From Candidatus Woesearchaeota archaeon (GTDB lineage Archaea; Nanobdellota; Nanobdellia; Woesearchaeales; UBA11576): DNA of 64,000 nucleotides. The notes under the pieces are model-generated. The model made no database searches. It worked only from the letters and a program-made list of their open reading frames with translations, and was not told where the DNA came from. This document shows positions 25,957-34,874 of the stretch, piece after piece. Position numbers and translations under genes: made by a program. The stretch spans positions 235,945 to 299,944 of the forward strand of contig JABGYH010000001.1 of NCBI GenBank assembly GCA_018675335.1, given 5' to 3'. Within the stretch, counting starts at the first letter, position 1. Each line of letters starts with the position of its first letter.

Positions 25957-25967
25957 GATTTAAAAAC
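25957..25967 (+). promoter_or_regulatory. TATA promoter of gatB
   Basis: AAAAA then GATTTAAAAAC, centred about 27 bases before the gatB ATG at 25990; no SD is present, so the gatB mRNA should be leaderless. The 191-base divergent spacer 25799-25989 shows no other feature. Confidence 0.5.
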
Positions 25968-25989
25968 TTAGTCTTAAAACAATTCTATT

Positions 25990-27429
25990 ATGAAATTTAC
26001 AACACCAATAGTAATTGGACTCGAAATTCATCTCCAACTTGCAACAAAGACTAAGTTATTTTGCAGTTGCCCCTGTCAACCAGAAAAAAAGACAACCAAT
26101 TCAGATAATAAAGAAAACCCAAACACAAGAACTTGTCCAATTTGTTTAGGTCATCCAGGTTCAAAGCCAGTTTTTAATAAAAAAGTTTTAGAATTTTCAA
26201 CTAAACTCGCACTTGCACTAAATTGCAACATTTCAAAAAATTTAATATTTTCTAGAAAAAGTTATTTTTATCCAGATCTTGCCAAAAATTATCAAATTAC
26301 GCAATATGAACTTCCACTAGGCGAAAATGGCTTTCTTCAATTACCTAATGGGAAAAAAATTGGAATAACCAGAGTACACATTGAAGAAGATCCTGCATCT
26401 TTAATTCATCAAGGATCAATTGATACCAGTTCATTCACGTTAGTTGATTACAATAGGTCAGGAAACCCCCTGTGTGAAATCGTAACCGAACCAGATATTC
26501 AGTCTCCTGAAGAAGCAAGAGATTTTCTTAACGCATTAATTGCAATTGTTAAGTATCTTAATATTTTTAATTCAGAAAATTGCATAGTAAAAGCAGATGC
26601 GAATATTTCAATTAAAGAAAGTGGTTATGTTAGGTCTGAAGTAAAAAATATTTCAGGGTTTAAAGAAATTGAACGCGCATTATTTTATGAAGTTGATAGA
26701 CAAAAAAATGCTTTTGAAAAAAAAGAAGCATTCGTTCAAGACACTCGAGCATGGGATTCAAATAAAGGACTAACGTTTAGAATGCGAACAAAAGAAACTG
26801 AAGCAGACTATGGGTACATCCTAGATCCAGATTTAGTAGCAATCCCATTAACAGACGAGTATATTAACAAAATTAAATCAAAATTACCAGAACTTCCTTT
26901 TGAAAAATCAAAAAAATTCGTAAACGATTTTAAAATCAATAAAGAAGATGCACATATTCTCGCACAAGAAAAATCACTTGCAGAACTTTTTGAAAAAGTC
27001 GCAACACAAGTTGACCCAATCCTTGCAGCTAAATGGTTACGCCATGAATTAAATAAAGTTCTTAATCTTCAAAATAAATCTTTAGAAGAAATTAAAACTG
27101 ATGAAACTCAAATCATAGAATTACTAACACTAGTTCAAGAAAAAAAAATTACAGATCTTACTGGAAGAGAAATTCTTGAAAAACTCATAGAAAGTCCATT
27201 CTCTCCAACTGAATATGTTAAAGAACATAATTTAGAATCAGTTTCTGACGAATCACTCATTAGAGAAATTTGTGAAGAAGCAATAAAAGAAAATCCAAAA
27301 GCAATACAAGATTTTAAAGACGGCAATAAAAAGGCAATAAATTCAATTATTGGCAAAGTTATGAAAGCAACTAAAGGACAAGCATCCCCTTCTAAAGTTA
27401 ATGAAGTTATGGAAGAATTAACAAAATAA
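25990..27429 (+). CDS. gatB: Aspartyl/glutamyl-tRNA amidotransferase subunit B
   Basis: 479 residues: GatB/GatE cradle domain, beginning VIGLEIHLQLATKTKLFC, then a zinc site (CSCPC ... CPICLGHPG), YFYPDLAKNYQITQYE, HIEEDPASL and DYNRSGNPLCEIVTEPD; then the helical and YqeY-like tail (GQASPSKVNEVMEEL) that grips the tRNA. GatB phosphorylates the tRNA-bound Asp/Glu and transfers ammonia from GatA. The absence of the AspRS-like insertion of GatE marks it as GatB. It is separated from gatC and gatA by three unrelated genes. Confidence 0.93.
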   Translation: MKFTTPIVIGLEIHLQLATKTKLFCSCPCQPEKKTTNSDNKENPNTRTCPICLGHPGSKPVFNKKVLEFSTKLALALNCNISKNLIFSRKSYFYPDLAKNYQITQYELPLGENGFLQLPNGKKIGITRVHIEEDPASLIHQGSIDTSSFTLVDYNRSGNPLCEIVTEPDIQSPEEARDFLNALIAIVKYLNIFNSENCIVKADANISIKESGYVRSEVKNISGFKEIERALFYEVDRQKNAFEKKEAFVQDTRAWDSNKGLTFRMRTKETEADYGYILDPDLVAIPLTDEYINKIKSKLPELPFEKSKKFVNDFKINKEDAHILAQEKSLAELFEKVATQVDPILAAKWLRHELNKVLNLQNKSLEEIKTDETQIIELLTLVQEKKITDLTGREILEKLIESPFSPTEYVKEHNLESVSDESLIREICEEAIKENPKAIQDFKDGNKKAINSIIGKVMKATKGQASPSKVNEVMEELTK

Positions 27430-27568
27430 AATTCTAAACCAATGCCTTCAAACCAATTAAAATATATTGTATAAAATATACTTTAAATCGTGTTTTAACC
27501 TCTTAAACCACATTTAAACACATTTTTTTAGTTAAATTTTTAAATAACAAATTATTTTAACAATGTAA

Positions 27569-27943
27569 ATGGTAAGTGAACAATTAGCAGGATGTCTCAT
27601 CCTTAAAAATGACGGACTTCTCCTAGTAAGAAAAAAAAATAAAGACTATTTTGAACTTCCTTCAGGAACATTTAGTGAAAAAAATAATCCAGAAGAAATT
27701 GCAATTAATGAAACAACTAAACAAACTGGAATAAAACCATTAGTTCTTCAACAGTTTGGAATTGTAGAATTTAGAGAAGAAAACAAAAATTGTGAAGTTG
27801 TTGTTTATGAATGTTCAGTTGATCCTTCAACAAGTGAACTAATTCCGGGAGAAAATATGGAAGAAGTTAAATGGATTAAATTTGCAGAAATTAAAAATAT
27901 AAAAGTCAGTGAAGAAGTTTCTCTTGTTATTGACGAACTTTAA
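27569..27943 (+). CDS. Nudix-fold protein with degenerate catalytic box
   Basis: 124 residues with the Nudix sheet/helix pattern. The Nudix box is present in spacing (G33 to I55) but not in chemistry: of Gx5Ex7REUxEExGU, the first Glu is Asn39, Arg is Asn47 and the metal-binding Glu pair is Lys51-Gln52; only Glu48, Gly54 and Ile55 remain. Nucleotide hydrolysis is therefore unlikely, and a binding or regulatory role is inferred. A TATA-like TTTTTAAATA at 27537 suggests a leaderless transcript. An SD is lacking. Confidence 0.7.
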   Translation: MVSEQLAGCLILKNDGLLLVRKKNKDYFELPSGTFSEKNNPEEIAINETTKQTGIKPLVLQQFGIVEFREENKNCEVVVYECSVDPSTSELIPGENMEEVKWIKFAEIKNIKVSEEVSLVIDEL

Positions 27944-28008
27944 AAAAAATTAATACCCAGTCAAATTCTAAAAAAATTAAAAACGCATAACAAATATCAA
28001 AAATTCTC

Positions 28009-29286
28009 TTAAAATAAATTTTCATTAATTACCATGTTGGCTTCTCGAATAACTCGATTTTCATAATCAGTTGATTTTTCGCCTTCTTCTTTTTCGATTT
28101 GAAGAATATTAATTAAGTCATTAACTAATTGTTTTTCGGATGATTCACTAAGAAAATCTAGTTGCCCTACATGCTCACAAATAAGTTTATTTTCCACTTC
28201 TTCAGTTGTTCCTTCAATAACTTTTATTTCTTCAAACTCTTTAGAAACCAATTTATTAGCATTTTTTAAAACAAATATGGCGCCTTTTTGAATAACTAAC
28301 TCAAATATTTTTTTCCAATTTACATCTCCTGGCCTTCCTTCTTTTAATTTACCTTGAACTCGAAATAAAACAAGAGAATTATAAAATTCTTTAGAATTAA
28401 TTAAATCAAATATTTCGGATTCAATTTCAGTCGGTGTTTTCAAATCACCATTAATAAAAAAAGTTTCGACATTGCAAACAACAACATTTTGCCATCTAAC
28501 AACTCCGGAATCATAAATATAAAAACCACCTGTTTTTAATTTTTCAAGTTCAGAAAAACTATTTGGAAATGTGGGTCCAGGATAACAAAGATTGGCGTAT
28601 CCATCTAATGATTTTTTTTCAACTATATGTACGTGTCCTCCGGCATAATAATCAAATCCTTTAGGTAGTAATGATACTGGAGATCCCTCCATCCTGCTTA
28701 ATTCTGCGGGTTTAAGTTCATCAATTGTAGTATGAAATAAAAATATTTTAAATCCAGTTTCAGAAATTAACGAATCAGTATCTAATCCCTCATAATAAGT
28801 TTTTTCAAGCATTCCTCGCTTACCGATCATTCCAGTGAGTTTTACTTTAGTTTTTTTATCAATAGTAAAATTAAGTTTTAATTTACCTTCAATAATTTGA
28901 CCCTTACAAACATTAATAATTAGTCCTGCTTCTTCTAACACATCAAGTATGGTTTTCCCACTAGGACTATAATCATGACTTCCCGCAACAACATATACAG
29001 GAATTTGATTTTCTAATAAGTTTTTTAAAACTTTTACTGTTTTTTTTAATTCATGTAGTGGTGGAAAACTAGTATTAAATAAGTCTCCACTTATTATTAT
29101 AAAATCGACAGAATTTTCCTTACAAAGTTGTATTGCTTTTTGAAATGATTTAAAATTTAAATCTCTAAGTTTTTGTTCTCTCCACCCACCAATATGACAA
29201 TCTGCGAGGTGTGCAAATTTAAGATTTGATTTAGACTCCAAACTCGAAGTAGCAGATAAGTTAGAATCATAATCCTGCTCAGTCAT
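28009..29286 (-). CDS. mre11: Mre11-like DNA repair exonuclease
   Basis: 425 residues with the five metallophosphoesterase motifs: D29-C-H31, ISGDLF (Asp68), GSHD (His104), LFHTT and GGHVH. This matches archaeal Mre11 (SbcD), the Mn-dependent nuclease that trims DNA double-strand breaks with Rad50. Its ATG (29286) directly abuts the herA stop codon, so the genes form one operon. Rad50 and the HerA-linked nuclease NurA, usual partners, are not in this cluster. The acidic C-terminal region (LQIEKEEGE) probably corresponds to the Rad50-binding segment. Confidence 0.85.
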   Translation of the reverse strand: MTEQDYDSNLSATSSLESKSNLKFAHLADCHIGGWREQKLRDLNFKSFQKAIQLCKENSVDFIIISGDLFNTSFPPLHELKKTVKVLKNLLENQIPVYVVAGSHDYSPSGKTILDVLEEAGLIINVCKGQIIEGKLKLNFTIDKKTKVKLTGMIGKRGMLEKTYYEGLDTDSLISETGFKIFLFHTTIDELKPAELSRMEGSPVSLLPKGFDYYAGGHVHIVEKKSLDGYANLCYPGPTFPNSFSELEKLKTGGFYIYDSGVVRWQNVVVCNVETFFINGDLKTPTEIESEIFDLINSKEFYNSLVLFRVQGKLKEGRPGDVNWKKIFELVIQKGAIFVLKNANKLVSKEFEEIKVIEGTTEEVENKLICEHVGQLDFLSESSEKQLVNDLINILQIEKEEGEKSTDYENRVIREANMVINENLF

Positions 29287-30876
29287 TTAAATATCCTCTT
29301 CAACAATTCCAACACCATCAAAACTTAAATTATTAGAAGTTGCAGGTTTACTATACTCACTACCCTTTGCATCAATAATGGTTTGTTTGACTATTTTTTC
29401 AAAAAGAGGAATTTTTACTGGAATTGCAAATTTTGTGAAATTGCTAGTAATTATTGCTTCCCCTAAATCAAGAGATGCAATATTTCGATCATCTCGCGAT
29501 AAATCTTGAGATGCACTATCAATTATTGCCTGACGCTCAGGTTTCATCTCAATCCCTAAAATAATTTTAGTATTCATATTTGCAAGTATTTGTCGAGGAA
29601 TAAGTGAGGGTAATTGCGTAATTGCGAGAAGTCCAATTTTAAACTTTCGACCTTCCCTTGCGATTGTTTCAAATATGTTCGTACCTTTTTCTAATACTTC
29701 TTTTCCGAGAACTCTTGGTGCTTCTTCGAGCACTACGGAAATAATCGGTTTTTCATCCAACATCCCTCTAGTTTTATAATATTTATATTTTCTAAATATT
29801 TCAGTCGTAAGTAAACTACCAACTAAAATTTCAAGAGACCCCACAAAATTAGAAGTATCAATAATCACTATTTTACCCAACTCTAATTCTTTTGAAATAT
29901 CTTGTATAGTTGTCTCCCCACTAGAAAAACTAAAAATCCCATCAGTTAAAAACTTAGTTTGATCAAATTTAATTCCAAGAACCGCAACTAATCTTCGTTT
30001 TAAAACTCCAATAGTCGCATCTAAAAAATCAACATCGAGGGGTTTTTCTTGAATAATTGATTCAATCCAATTTTCTTTGTACTGCCTGTAGTAACTACTC
30101 ATTGCTTGTTTTTGCGCATCAGAAAATGAAATCACACCATTAAAATGAGTTGGTTTTAATAATTTTAAATTAAAAACTAAAGTTTTTCCTCCCGGAGGAA
30201 TATTTTTTGGAGTATAATAAATAACATTTCCATTTCGAGCAGCAGGATGATCTTTAAGCCCTTTAGAATTTCTACCATAATATTCATCATGCGGATCCAA
30301 AACTAACATCCCACAATAATTTTGATCAACAACACTCCAAAGCATAGTTTTAACTAAATTACTTTTTCCACGACCCGTTGTTGCAGGAACTAAAACGTGA
30401 TGGGAAAGCACCTCTTTCCCCCTCAAATAAACTGGCAAGTCGAGTGTTTCATTACCACTTCGGATATTGCCAACAAATAACGATGATTGTGGTTTTGTAA
30501 TAAAATTAAGATCATCTTCCACAACAGTCCTAACATCAGAAAAAAAAACAGGTAAGTCCTTACAAGACTTAGTTCCCGAAACTCCAATAGATAATAATGG
30601 TTTTAGATATGCCAAAGTATAGTTTCTTAGTTCTTCGTCAAATATTTTAAAATCTGCTTGTTGTTCAAGTCTGAGGCCCGATATCATTTCTAAGTTTTGT
30701 GGAGATATCTGACTACCGTAAGTTAAATCATAAACTTGTAACAAAGTTTTTTGTTTTTCCCAAGTTCCACTTTCTGCAATTAAAAGTTCACCTATTTGAA
30801 AAGAAACATCACTTTTTTTTCTTACCCGAAGACTGCCAAATTCGCCTCCAATAATTTTTCCTTTAATCTGTTTCAT
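29287..30876 (-). CDS. herA: HerA-like DNA translocase ATPase
   Basis: 529 residues of the HerA/FtsK ATPase family: N-terminal HAS-barrel (about 1-90), Walker [10 protein letters not shown] (Lys171), [12 protein letters not shown], Walker [13 protein letters not shown], and the late [13 protein letters not shown] with an arginine finger. HerA hexamers pump DNA and with NurA and Mre11-Rad50 resect double-strand breaks. First gene of the herA-mre11 operon. TTTAAATAA about 26-35 bases upstream and no SD predict a leaderless start. Confidence 0.9.
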   Translation of the reverse strand: MKQIKGKIIGGEFGSLRVRKKSDVSFQIGELLIAESGTWEKQKTLLQVYDLTYGSQISPQNLEMISGLRLEQQADFKIFDEELRNYTLAYLKPLLSIGVSGTKSCKDLPVFFSDVRTVVEDDLNFITKPQSSLFVGNIRSGNETLDLPVYLRGKEVLSHHVLVPATTGRGKSNLVKTMLWSVVDQNYCGMLVLDPHDEYYGRNSKGLKDHPAARNGNVIYYTPKNIPPGGKTLVFNLKLLKPTHFNGVISFSDAQKQAMSSYYRQYKENWIESIIQEKPLDVDFLDATIGVLKRRLVAVLGIKFDQTKFLTDGIFSFSSGETTIQDISKELELGKIVIIDTSNFVGSLEILVGSLLTTEIFRKYKYYKTRGMLDEKPIISVVLEEAPRVLGKEVLEKGTNIFETIAREGRKFKIGLLAITQLPSLIPRQILANMNTKIILGIEMKPERQAIIDSASQDLSRDDRNIASLDLGEAIITSNFTKFAIPVKIPLFEKIVKQTIIDAKGSEYSKPATSNNLSFDGVGIVEEDI

Positions 30877-30901
30877 GATTGAGATATAGAAATTTCACGA
30901 T

Positions 30902-30911
30902 TATTTAAAGA
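30902..30911 (-). promoter_or_regulatory. TATA box of herA-mre11
   Basis: CTTTAAATAA on the minus strand, 26 bases or more before the herA ATG. Together with the missing SD this predicts a leaderless mRNA. Confidence 0.45.
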
Positions 30912-30983
30912 TTTATTTAATGCTAATACATCATTTATAAGTGAGTTTAATAGCTTATAAATGAGATAAAAAATATAACACAC

Positions 30984-31010
30984 ATAATTCACGCATAATT
31001 CACGCATAAT
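30984..31010. repeat. Short direct repeat, 11-base unit
   Basis: ATAATTCACGC occurs twice head-to-tail (30984-30994 and 30995-31005), followed by ATAAT of a third partial unit. It lies upstream of the herA promoter. The rest of the 30877-31106 spacer is A-rich and holds no gene. Confidence 0.5.
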
Positions 31011-31106
31011 TTATTTAAATTAACAAGAACAAAATAAGAAGGATACAACGCATACAAATAATAAAAAAAAGAAAAAGAAATAAAAAAAAGTTAAAAAATT
31101 AAAGAC

Positions 31107-31616
31107 TTATCGCTTTTTTTTAGCTGGTTTTTTCTTAGCAGCAGGCTTTTTAGCAGCTTTTTTCTTAACTACTTTTTTCTTAACAACCTTTTTCTTAACT
31201 ACTTTTTTCTTAACAGCTTTTTTCTTAACTACTTTTTTCTTAGCAGCAGGCTTTTTAGCAGCTTTTTTCTTAGCAGCAGGCTTTTTAGCAGCTTTTTTCT
31301 TAACTACTTTTTTCTTAACAACCTTTTTCTTTACTACTTTTTTCTTAACTGGTTTCTTTTTAACTACTTTTTTCTTGGATTTTTTCTTAGTTCCGCCTCT
31401 TACCATTTTAGCGCATGAAATGTCTCCATGTTTGTCAATGAAGTACAAAAATCCTGATGTTTTTTTGATACCTACTTTAGCTACTTTTTTAGGCTTTGCT
31501 TTGCTCTTTGTTTTACCACGAGCCATCTTTGCACAGCTAACATCTCCATCTTTATCTACGAAATAGAGAAGTCCTGGCTGTTTTTTAATTCCCACTTTTG
31601 CTACTTTTGTTGCCAT
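31107..31616 (-). CDS. Lysine-rich H1-like protein with duplicated 30-residue module
   Basis: 169 residues. The N-terminal part is two copies of a module (residues about 3-32 and 43-72): KVAKVGIKK, x2, G-x-LYF-x-DK-x-GD-x-SCAKM-x-RG. The second half is a repetitive tail of VVKKK, AAKKP and VKKK units, like the tails of bacterial H1-type proteins (HctB, AlgP) and eukaryotic H1. A DNA- or RNA-coating role is likely; the module's fold is unknown to me. The conserved Cys in both copies could bind metal or link proteins. Strong SD AGGAGG and a TATA box (31655-31665) indicate high expression. Confidence 0.75.
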   Translation of the reverse strand: MATKVAKVGIKKQPGLLYFVDKDGDVSCAKMARGKTKSKAKPKKVAKVGIKKTSGFLYFIDKHGDISCAKMVRGGTKKKSKKKVVKKKPVKKKVVKKKVVKKKVVKKKAAKKPAAKKKAAKKPAAKKKVVKKKAVKKKVVKKKVVKKKVVKKKAAKKPAAKKKPAKKKR

Positions 31617-31654
31617 TTTGTTTTAAACCTCCTATAAAGGATTATTCCTAAATA

Positions 31655-31665
31655 GTTTTTAAATG
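31655..31665 (-). promoter_or_regulatory. TATA box of the H1-like gene
   Basis: CATTTAAAAAC on the minus strand, about 40 bases before the ATG, with a leader carrying TATAGGAGGTTT, the strongest SD in this window. Confidence 0.5.
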
Positions 31666-31832
31666 ATTTAACTCAATTCGAGTTTAGTAAGTATTTAAAT
31701 GTTTTGGTTTTACTCGTCAGAGAATCGTCGAGAAACTTAGAAAATAGAAAAAACAAAGCAAATTTTTACCAACCCCTTACTTCAAAATTAAAAAAATCAA
31801 AAGACAAATCAAATGAAAAATTAATAGAAATA

Positions 31833-32561
31833 TCAAGATGTTGGCTTCTGTTCCAACTTAATTAATTCATCTATTTCTCGTCGAGAAATAGCGCAACCAT
31901 TCAATTTCATACCCCATAAAACTGATTCAACGAGTAGTCGTGATGCATCAGGTCTTCGAAGTAAAAATTTATCCAAAATTCCTTTTTCGTAACCAACCAT
32001 CGCAAGTTCAATCGATCGAAGAACCCTAACACTTTCAGTCAAATCCTTAAACTTACTTAATGATTCTTGATTAATTGAAACTGGAGATTTCATTTGTTTT
32101 TCTAAATGAGCTCTTAACTTTTTGGGATCTTCTAAAATAACTCTTGTTGCCCTTTCATCGACGACAATTGCATCAGATTTTAAAATTATTGCTGCTGCAA
32201 CAACATCCATTTCAGCACAATGAAACAATTTCAAATAATTCCCCTTTGCCTTAAATGTAGTATTTGCAATTTGTGCTAATTCTTTCCCCAATCTATGTAT
32301 TTCATCAGATTCAATTTCATCAAGCACCTCATTTCTCAACAAATATTGAACTTGTAATGCTTCAAATTTGAATTTCTTTGTTTTGAGAGGATAATCAATT
32401 AATTCTCGTTTTACTGAATCAGTAATGTAAAATTTCCCAGGATACATTTTTTTTAATTCTTCAACAAGCCAAAGCAAATTAGTAGTGGCAAAGCTAATAA
32501 TTGGACCAGAATCAAAAATTAATGAGCTACTGTTTTTCTTAAAAATCTTAGGGATAACCAT
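31833..32561 (-). CDS. PIN-domain protein
   Basis: 242 residues. The N-terminal half has PIN-like acidic positions: LIFDSGPIISFA at the start, the HCAEMDVVAAAIIL helix and DAIVVDERATR. PIN domains are Mg-dependent RNases, often toxins. The extra 100-residue C-terminal part ends in a helical segment (ISRREIDELIKLEQ). It is 65 bases downstream of, and on the same strand as, a helix-turn-helix-like gene, which resembles a type II toxin-antitoxin order, though both proteins are larger than typical VapC/VapB. Function as a toxin is unproven. Confidence 0.65.
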   Translation of the reverse strand: MVIPKIFKKNSSSLIFDSGPIISFATTNLLWLVEELKKMYPGKFYITDSVKRELIDYPLKTKKFKFEALQVQYLLRNEVLDEIESDEIHRLGKELAQIANTTFKAKGNYLKLFHCAEMDVVAAAIILKSDAIVVDERATRVILEDPKKLRAHLEKQMKSPVSINQESLSKFKDLTESVRVLRSIELAMVGYEKGILDKFLLRRPDASRLLVESVLWGMKLNGCAISRREIDELIKLEQKPTS

Positions 32562-32626
32562 TTTTGTTTATTTTTAAATTTTATTTATTTTCGAAATACG
32601 ACTAAATTTTATTCATTTGCCAAACA

Positions 32627-33172
32627 TCAGTTAAATAAAGATCTTGCAAAATCAAGTCTATTCTTAACATCAGATTTAACATAAAATTTATCATGAATTT
32701 TTGTTTTTCCAACATAATTCATAAGTTCCCATCTTCCAATACCCAACATTTGCGCAGTTCTTGCAAGACTGATTCCTTGTTGATGAATTTTACTTCCTTT
32801 TTTTATTCGTGATTTTTCAAGTACTTGATCAATATATAATTCAATTTTTTTATCAACTGTTGAAATTAAAAACCCAATTTCTTTAATTGTGGCATTATAA
32901 TTATGAAAATCCTTATTAAATAAATAGTCTTTTGACGAATGAATGAGCGAGCCTAATTTATCATTAAATCCTTCAGGAGTTCTTCGCTCCATAAGTTTAG
33001 CAACAGCATATACAATTACTGCCAAATTTACCGAATCTAAATCTTGAAAAATACTTGCATTATTAATAGTTAAACTACTAAGTTTTTTCATTTCTTCAGA
33101 CTTTTGTTTTAATAGAAACCGATGTGCATCCTTAAGCATCAATAATATGTCTTTACGAATTATTTCTTCCAT
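32627..33172 (-). CDS. Helical protein with C-terminal HTH-like segment, partner of the PIN gene
   Basis: 181 residues, helical. Residues about 133-165 (GISLARTAQMLGIGRWELMNYVGKTKIHD) look like a DNA-binding helix-turn-helix in which the second helix is followed by a basic KTKI segment; the N-terminal 120 residues are all-helical with no known motif. It immediately precedes the PIN gene. A role as regulator or antitoxin is inferred from order only. A TATA-like element in the divergent spacer 33173-33390 gives a nearly leaderless start. Confidence 0.55.
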   Translation of the reverse strand: MEEIIRKDILLMLKDAHRFLLKQKSEEMKKLSSLTINNASIFQDLDSVNLAVIVYAVAKLMERRTPEGFNDKLGSLIHSSKDYLFNKDFHNYNATIKEIGFLISTVDKKIELYIDQVLEKSRIKKGSKIHQQGISLARTAQMLGIGRWELMNYVGKTKIHDKFYVKSDVKNRLDFARSLFN

Positions 33173-33390
33173 TGGTTTATATACTATTTTTAAATTATTT
33201 AAAAGTTACTATAAAATGAATAGAAAAAAATAAACAAACAAACAACTAAAATCCAAATCAACTCAAACTACAATTAATTCCCAGCCCAAAAACTTTAAAT
33301 ACTTCTAATTTTATCTTCAATTTAAATATTTGAGAAGTTAATTTAAAAAATTCAAAAAGAGGGAATTTTGATAAAAAAACTGGTGATTAC

Positions 33391-34023
33391 ATGATTAATT
33401 TTGTTAAAAAGTTCATTAATAAAGTCATAAAGAATATGTTTAAGAAGAAAAAACAGCTTAAGATAGGTCTTTATGGTCCACCTAATGGAGGCAAAACTAC
33501 TCTTGCAAATAGAATCTGCCAAGATTGGTTAGGTGAAGACATGGGCGTTGTATCAGGAATGGCTCATGAAACTCGAGAAATTCAAATTAAAGAACAAATA
33601 AATATCAAAAGCGGAAATAAAGAACTTTCTTTCTCTTTGGTTGACACACCAGGAATCGCAACAAAAATTGATTACGAAGATTTCTTAAAAAAAGGCATGA
33701 AAGATAATGACGCAAAAAAAAGAGCTAAAGAAGCAACCAGAGGAGTTATTGATTCAATCAAATGGTTAGACAACATGGATGTCGTAATCATAGTATTAGA
33801 CTCCACCAAAGATCCGTATTCTCAAGTTAATATCACAATTATTGGAAATCTTGCTGCAAGAAATATTCCAGTTTTAATTATAGGCAACAAAACAGATTTA
33901 AAAAGAAGTGATTTAAAAAGAATCAAAAATGCATTTCCACAATATGATGTTGTAGGAATTTCCGCAAAGAAAGGAAATAACATTGACGAATTTTACGAAG
34001 CTATGTTCGTACTAGCTAATTAG
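33391..34023 (+). CDS. Era/Obg-like small GTPase
   Basis: 210 residues with a complete G domain: G1 GPPNGGKTT, switch region GMAHETREIQ, G3 DTPGIAT, G4 NKTD and G5 SAKKG. A basic, amphipathic N-terminus (FVKKFINKVIKNMFKKKK) could bind membrane or RNA. It is the first of three closely spaced genes (GTPase, DUF2073, Zn-ribbon; gaps 14 and 13 bases) that occur together in many archaea; a ribosome or RNA-linked role is plausible but not shown. SD GGTGATTAC decides the start; an eight-codon frame overlaps it by ATGA. Confidence 0.8.
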   Translation: MINFVKKFINKVIKNMFKKKKQLKIGLYGPPNGGKTTLANRICQDWLGEDMGVVSGMAHETREIQIKEQINIKSGNKELSFSLVDTPGIATKIDYEDFLKKGMKDNDAKKRAKEATRGVIDSIKWLDNMDVVIIVLDSTKDPYSQVNITIIGNLAARNIPVLIIGNKTDLKRSDLKRIKNAFPQYDVVGISAKKGNNIDEFYEAMFVLAN

Positions 34024-34037
34024 AAAAAGAGGTTTAT

Positions 34038-34451
34038 TTGAAAATGAGTTTGACATTACAATTCATTCCATATATTGAGATTGAAAACTTAAGTTCCTTA
34101 GGACGAATCAGAAAGATTTTGAATAGTGTTAAAGAAAATAAAATTGTGCTATTAGAAGGTCGTTTGAAAAAGTCTGAAGAAGCTGAATTAATCAAGACTA
34201 CAATGGAAGAAATCAATGCAGAGTTTAAAGGTATTGAACTTGCAGTTATTTATCCTGAAAGTCAAAACATGGATACTTTTAAAAAGTTGAAAATGAGTTT
34301 TGTAAATATGCTGCTAGGTGATCGTAGCGGTTTAACAATTATTGGTCCAGCATCAATAGTTAAAGAAATTAAAAAAGATCCTAATAAAATTCAATTATTT
34401 ACTAAAGAAGTTAAATCTAAGCCTAAAAAAGGCAAGAAACGAAGAAGATAG
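34038..34451 (+). CDS. DUF2073 family protein
   Basis: 137 residues of an archaeal conserved family (DUF2073/COG3365): starts LTLQFIPYIEIENLSSLGRIRKIL, has the KIVLLEGRLKKSEEAELIK and GIELAVIYPES blocks and ends in a basic tail (KSKPKKGKKRRR). The start is most likely the TTG at 34038, five bases after a GAGGT SD; the ATG two codons later is the alternative. The tight GTPase-DUF2073-Zn-ribbon order implies shared function, perhaps on RNA given the basic tail. Confidence 0.75.
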   Translation: MKMSLTLQFIPYIEIENLSSLGRIRKILNSVKENKIVLLEGRLKKSEEAELIKTTMEEINAEFKGIELAVIYPESQNMDTFKKLKMSFVNMLLGDRSGLTIIGPASIVKEIKKDPNKIQLFTKEVKSKPKKGKKRRR

Positions 34452-34464
34452 GAGGAAATACTCA

Positions 34465-34863
34465 ATGCCACATCAATGCGTTCGTTGTAACATATTTTAT
34501 GAAGATGGTGCTAGTGAGATTCTTAAAGGCTGCGTTTGTGGTTCTCGACTATTTTTCTTTGTTAAAAAATCAGCTATTGAAAAAGCAAAAACATTCACAT
34601 CTAACTTAACTGATAATGATAAAAAGCAGATTGAAAAAGATGTTTCTGATATGATAGGCTTTAGCGACGAAGAAAGTCCAATTGTTCTTGATTTAGAGAG
34701 CATAAGAGTTACTGGTCCTGGAAAATTTGAATTAGATTTGGTTCAATTGTTCAATAAAGATTATCCAATTATTTACCGATTAGATGATGGAAAATATTTT
34801 ATTGATATTGCAGAAACTTTCCGTAGGCGTAATGAACTTAATTCTAAAAAAGAAGTTGAATAA
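34465..34863 (+). CDS. Zn-ribbon protein (COG3364 type)
   Basis: 132 residues with an N-terminal CxxC (HQCVRCNIFYEDGA) and CVCGSRLFFF zinc ribbon. The middle is acidic/helical, and the C-terminal segment GPGKFELDLVQLFNKDYPII-x-RLDDGKYFIDI is typical of this archaeal family. SD GGAGGAAA before the ATG. Third gene of the conserved trio with the GTPase and DUF2073. Confidence 0.75.
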   Translation: MPHQCVRCNIFYEDGASEILKGCVCGSRLFFFVKKSAIEKAKTFTSNLTDNDKKQIEKDVSDMIGFSDEESPIVLDLESIRVTGPGKFELDLVQLFNKDYPIIYRLDDGKYFIDIAETFRRRNELNSKKEVE

Positions 34864-34874
34864 ATCAAAAAATC

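Noticed and set aside
27569..27943. Functional Nudix hydrolase
   Set aside because: The metal-binding glutamates of the Nudix box are replaced (K51, Q52), so catalysis is not supported.
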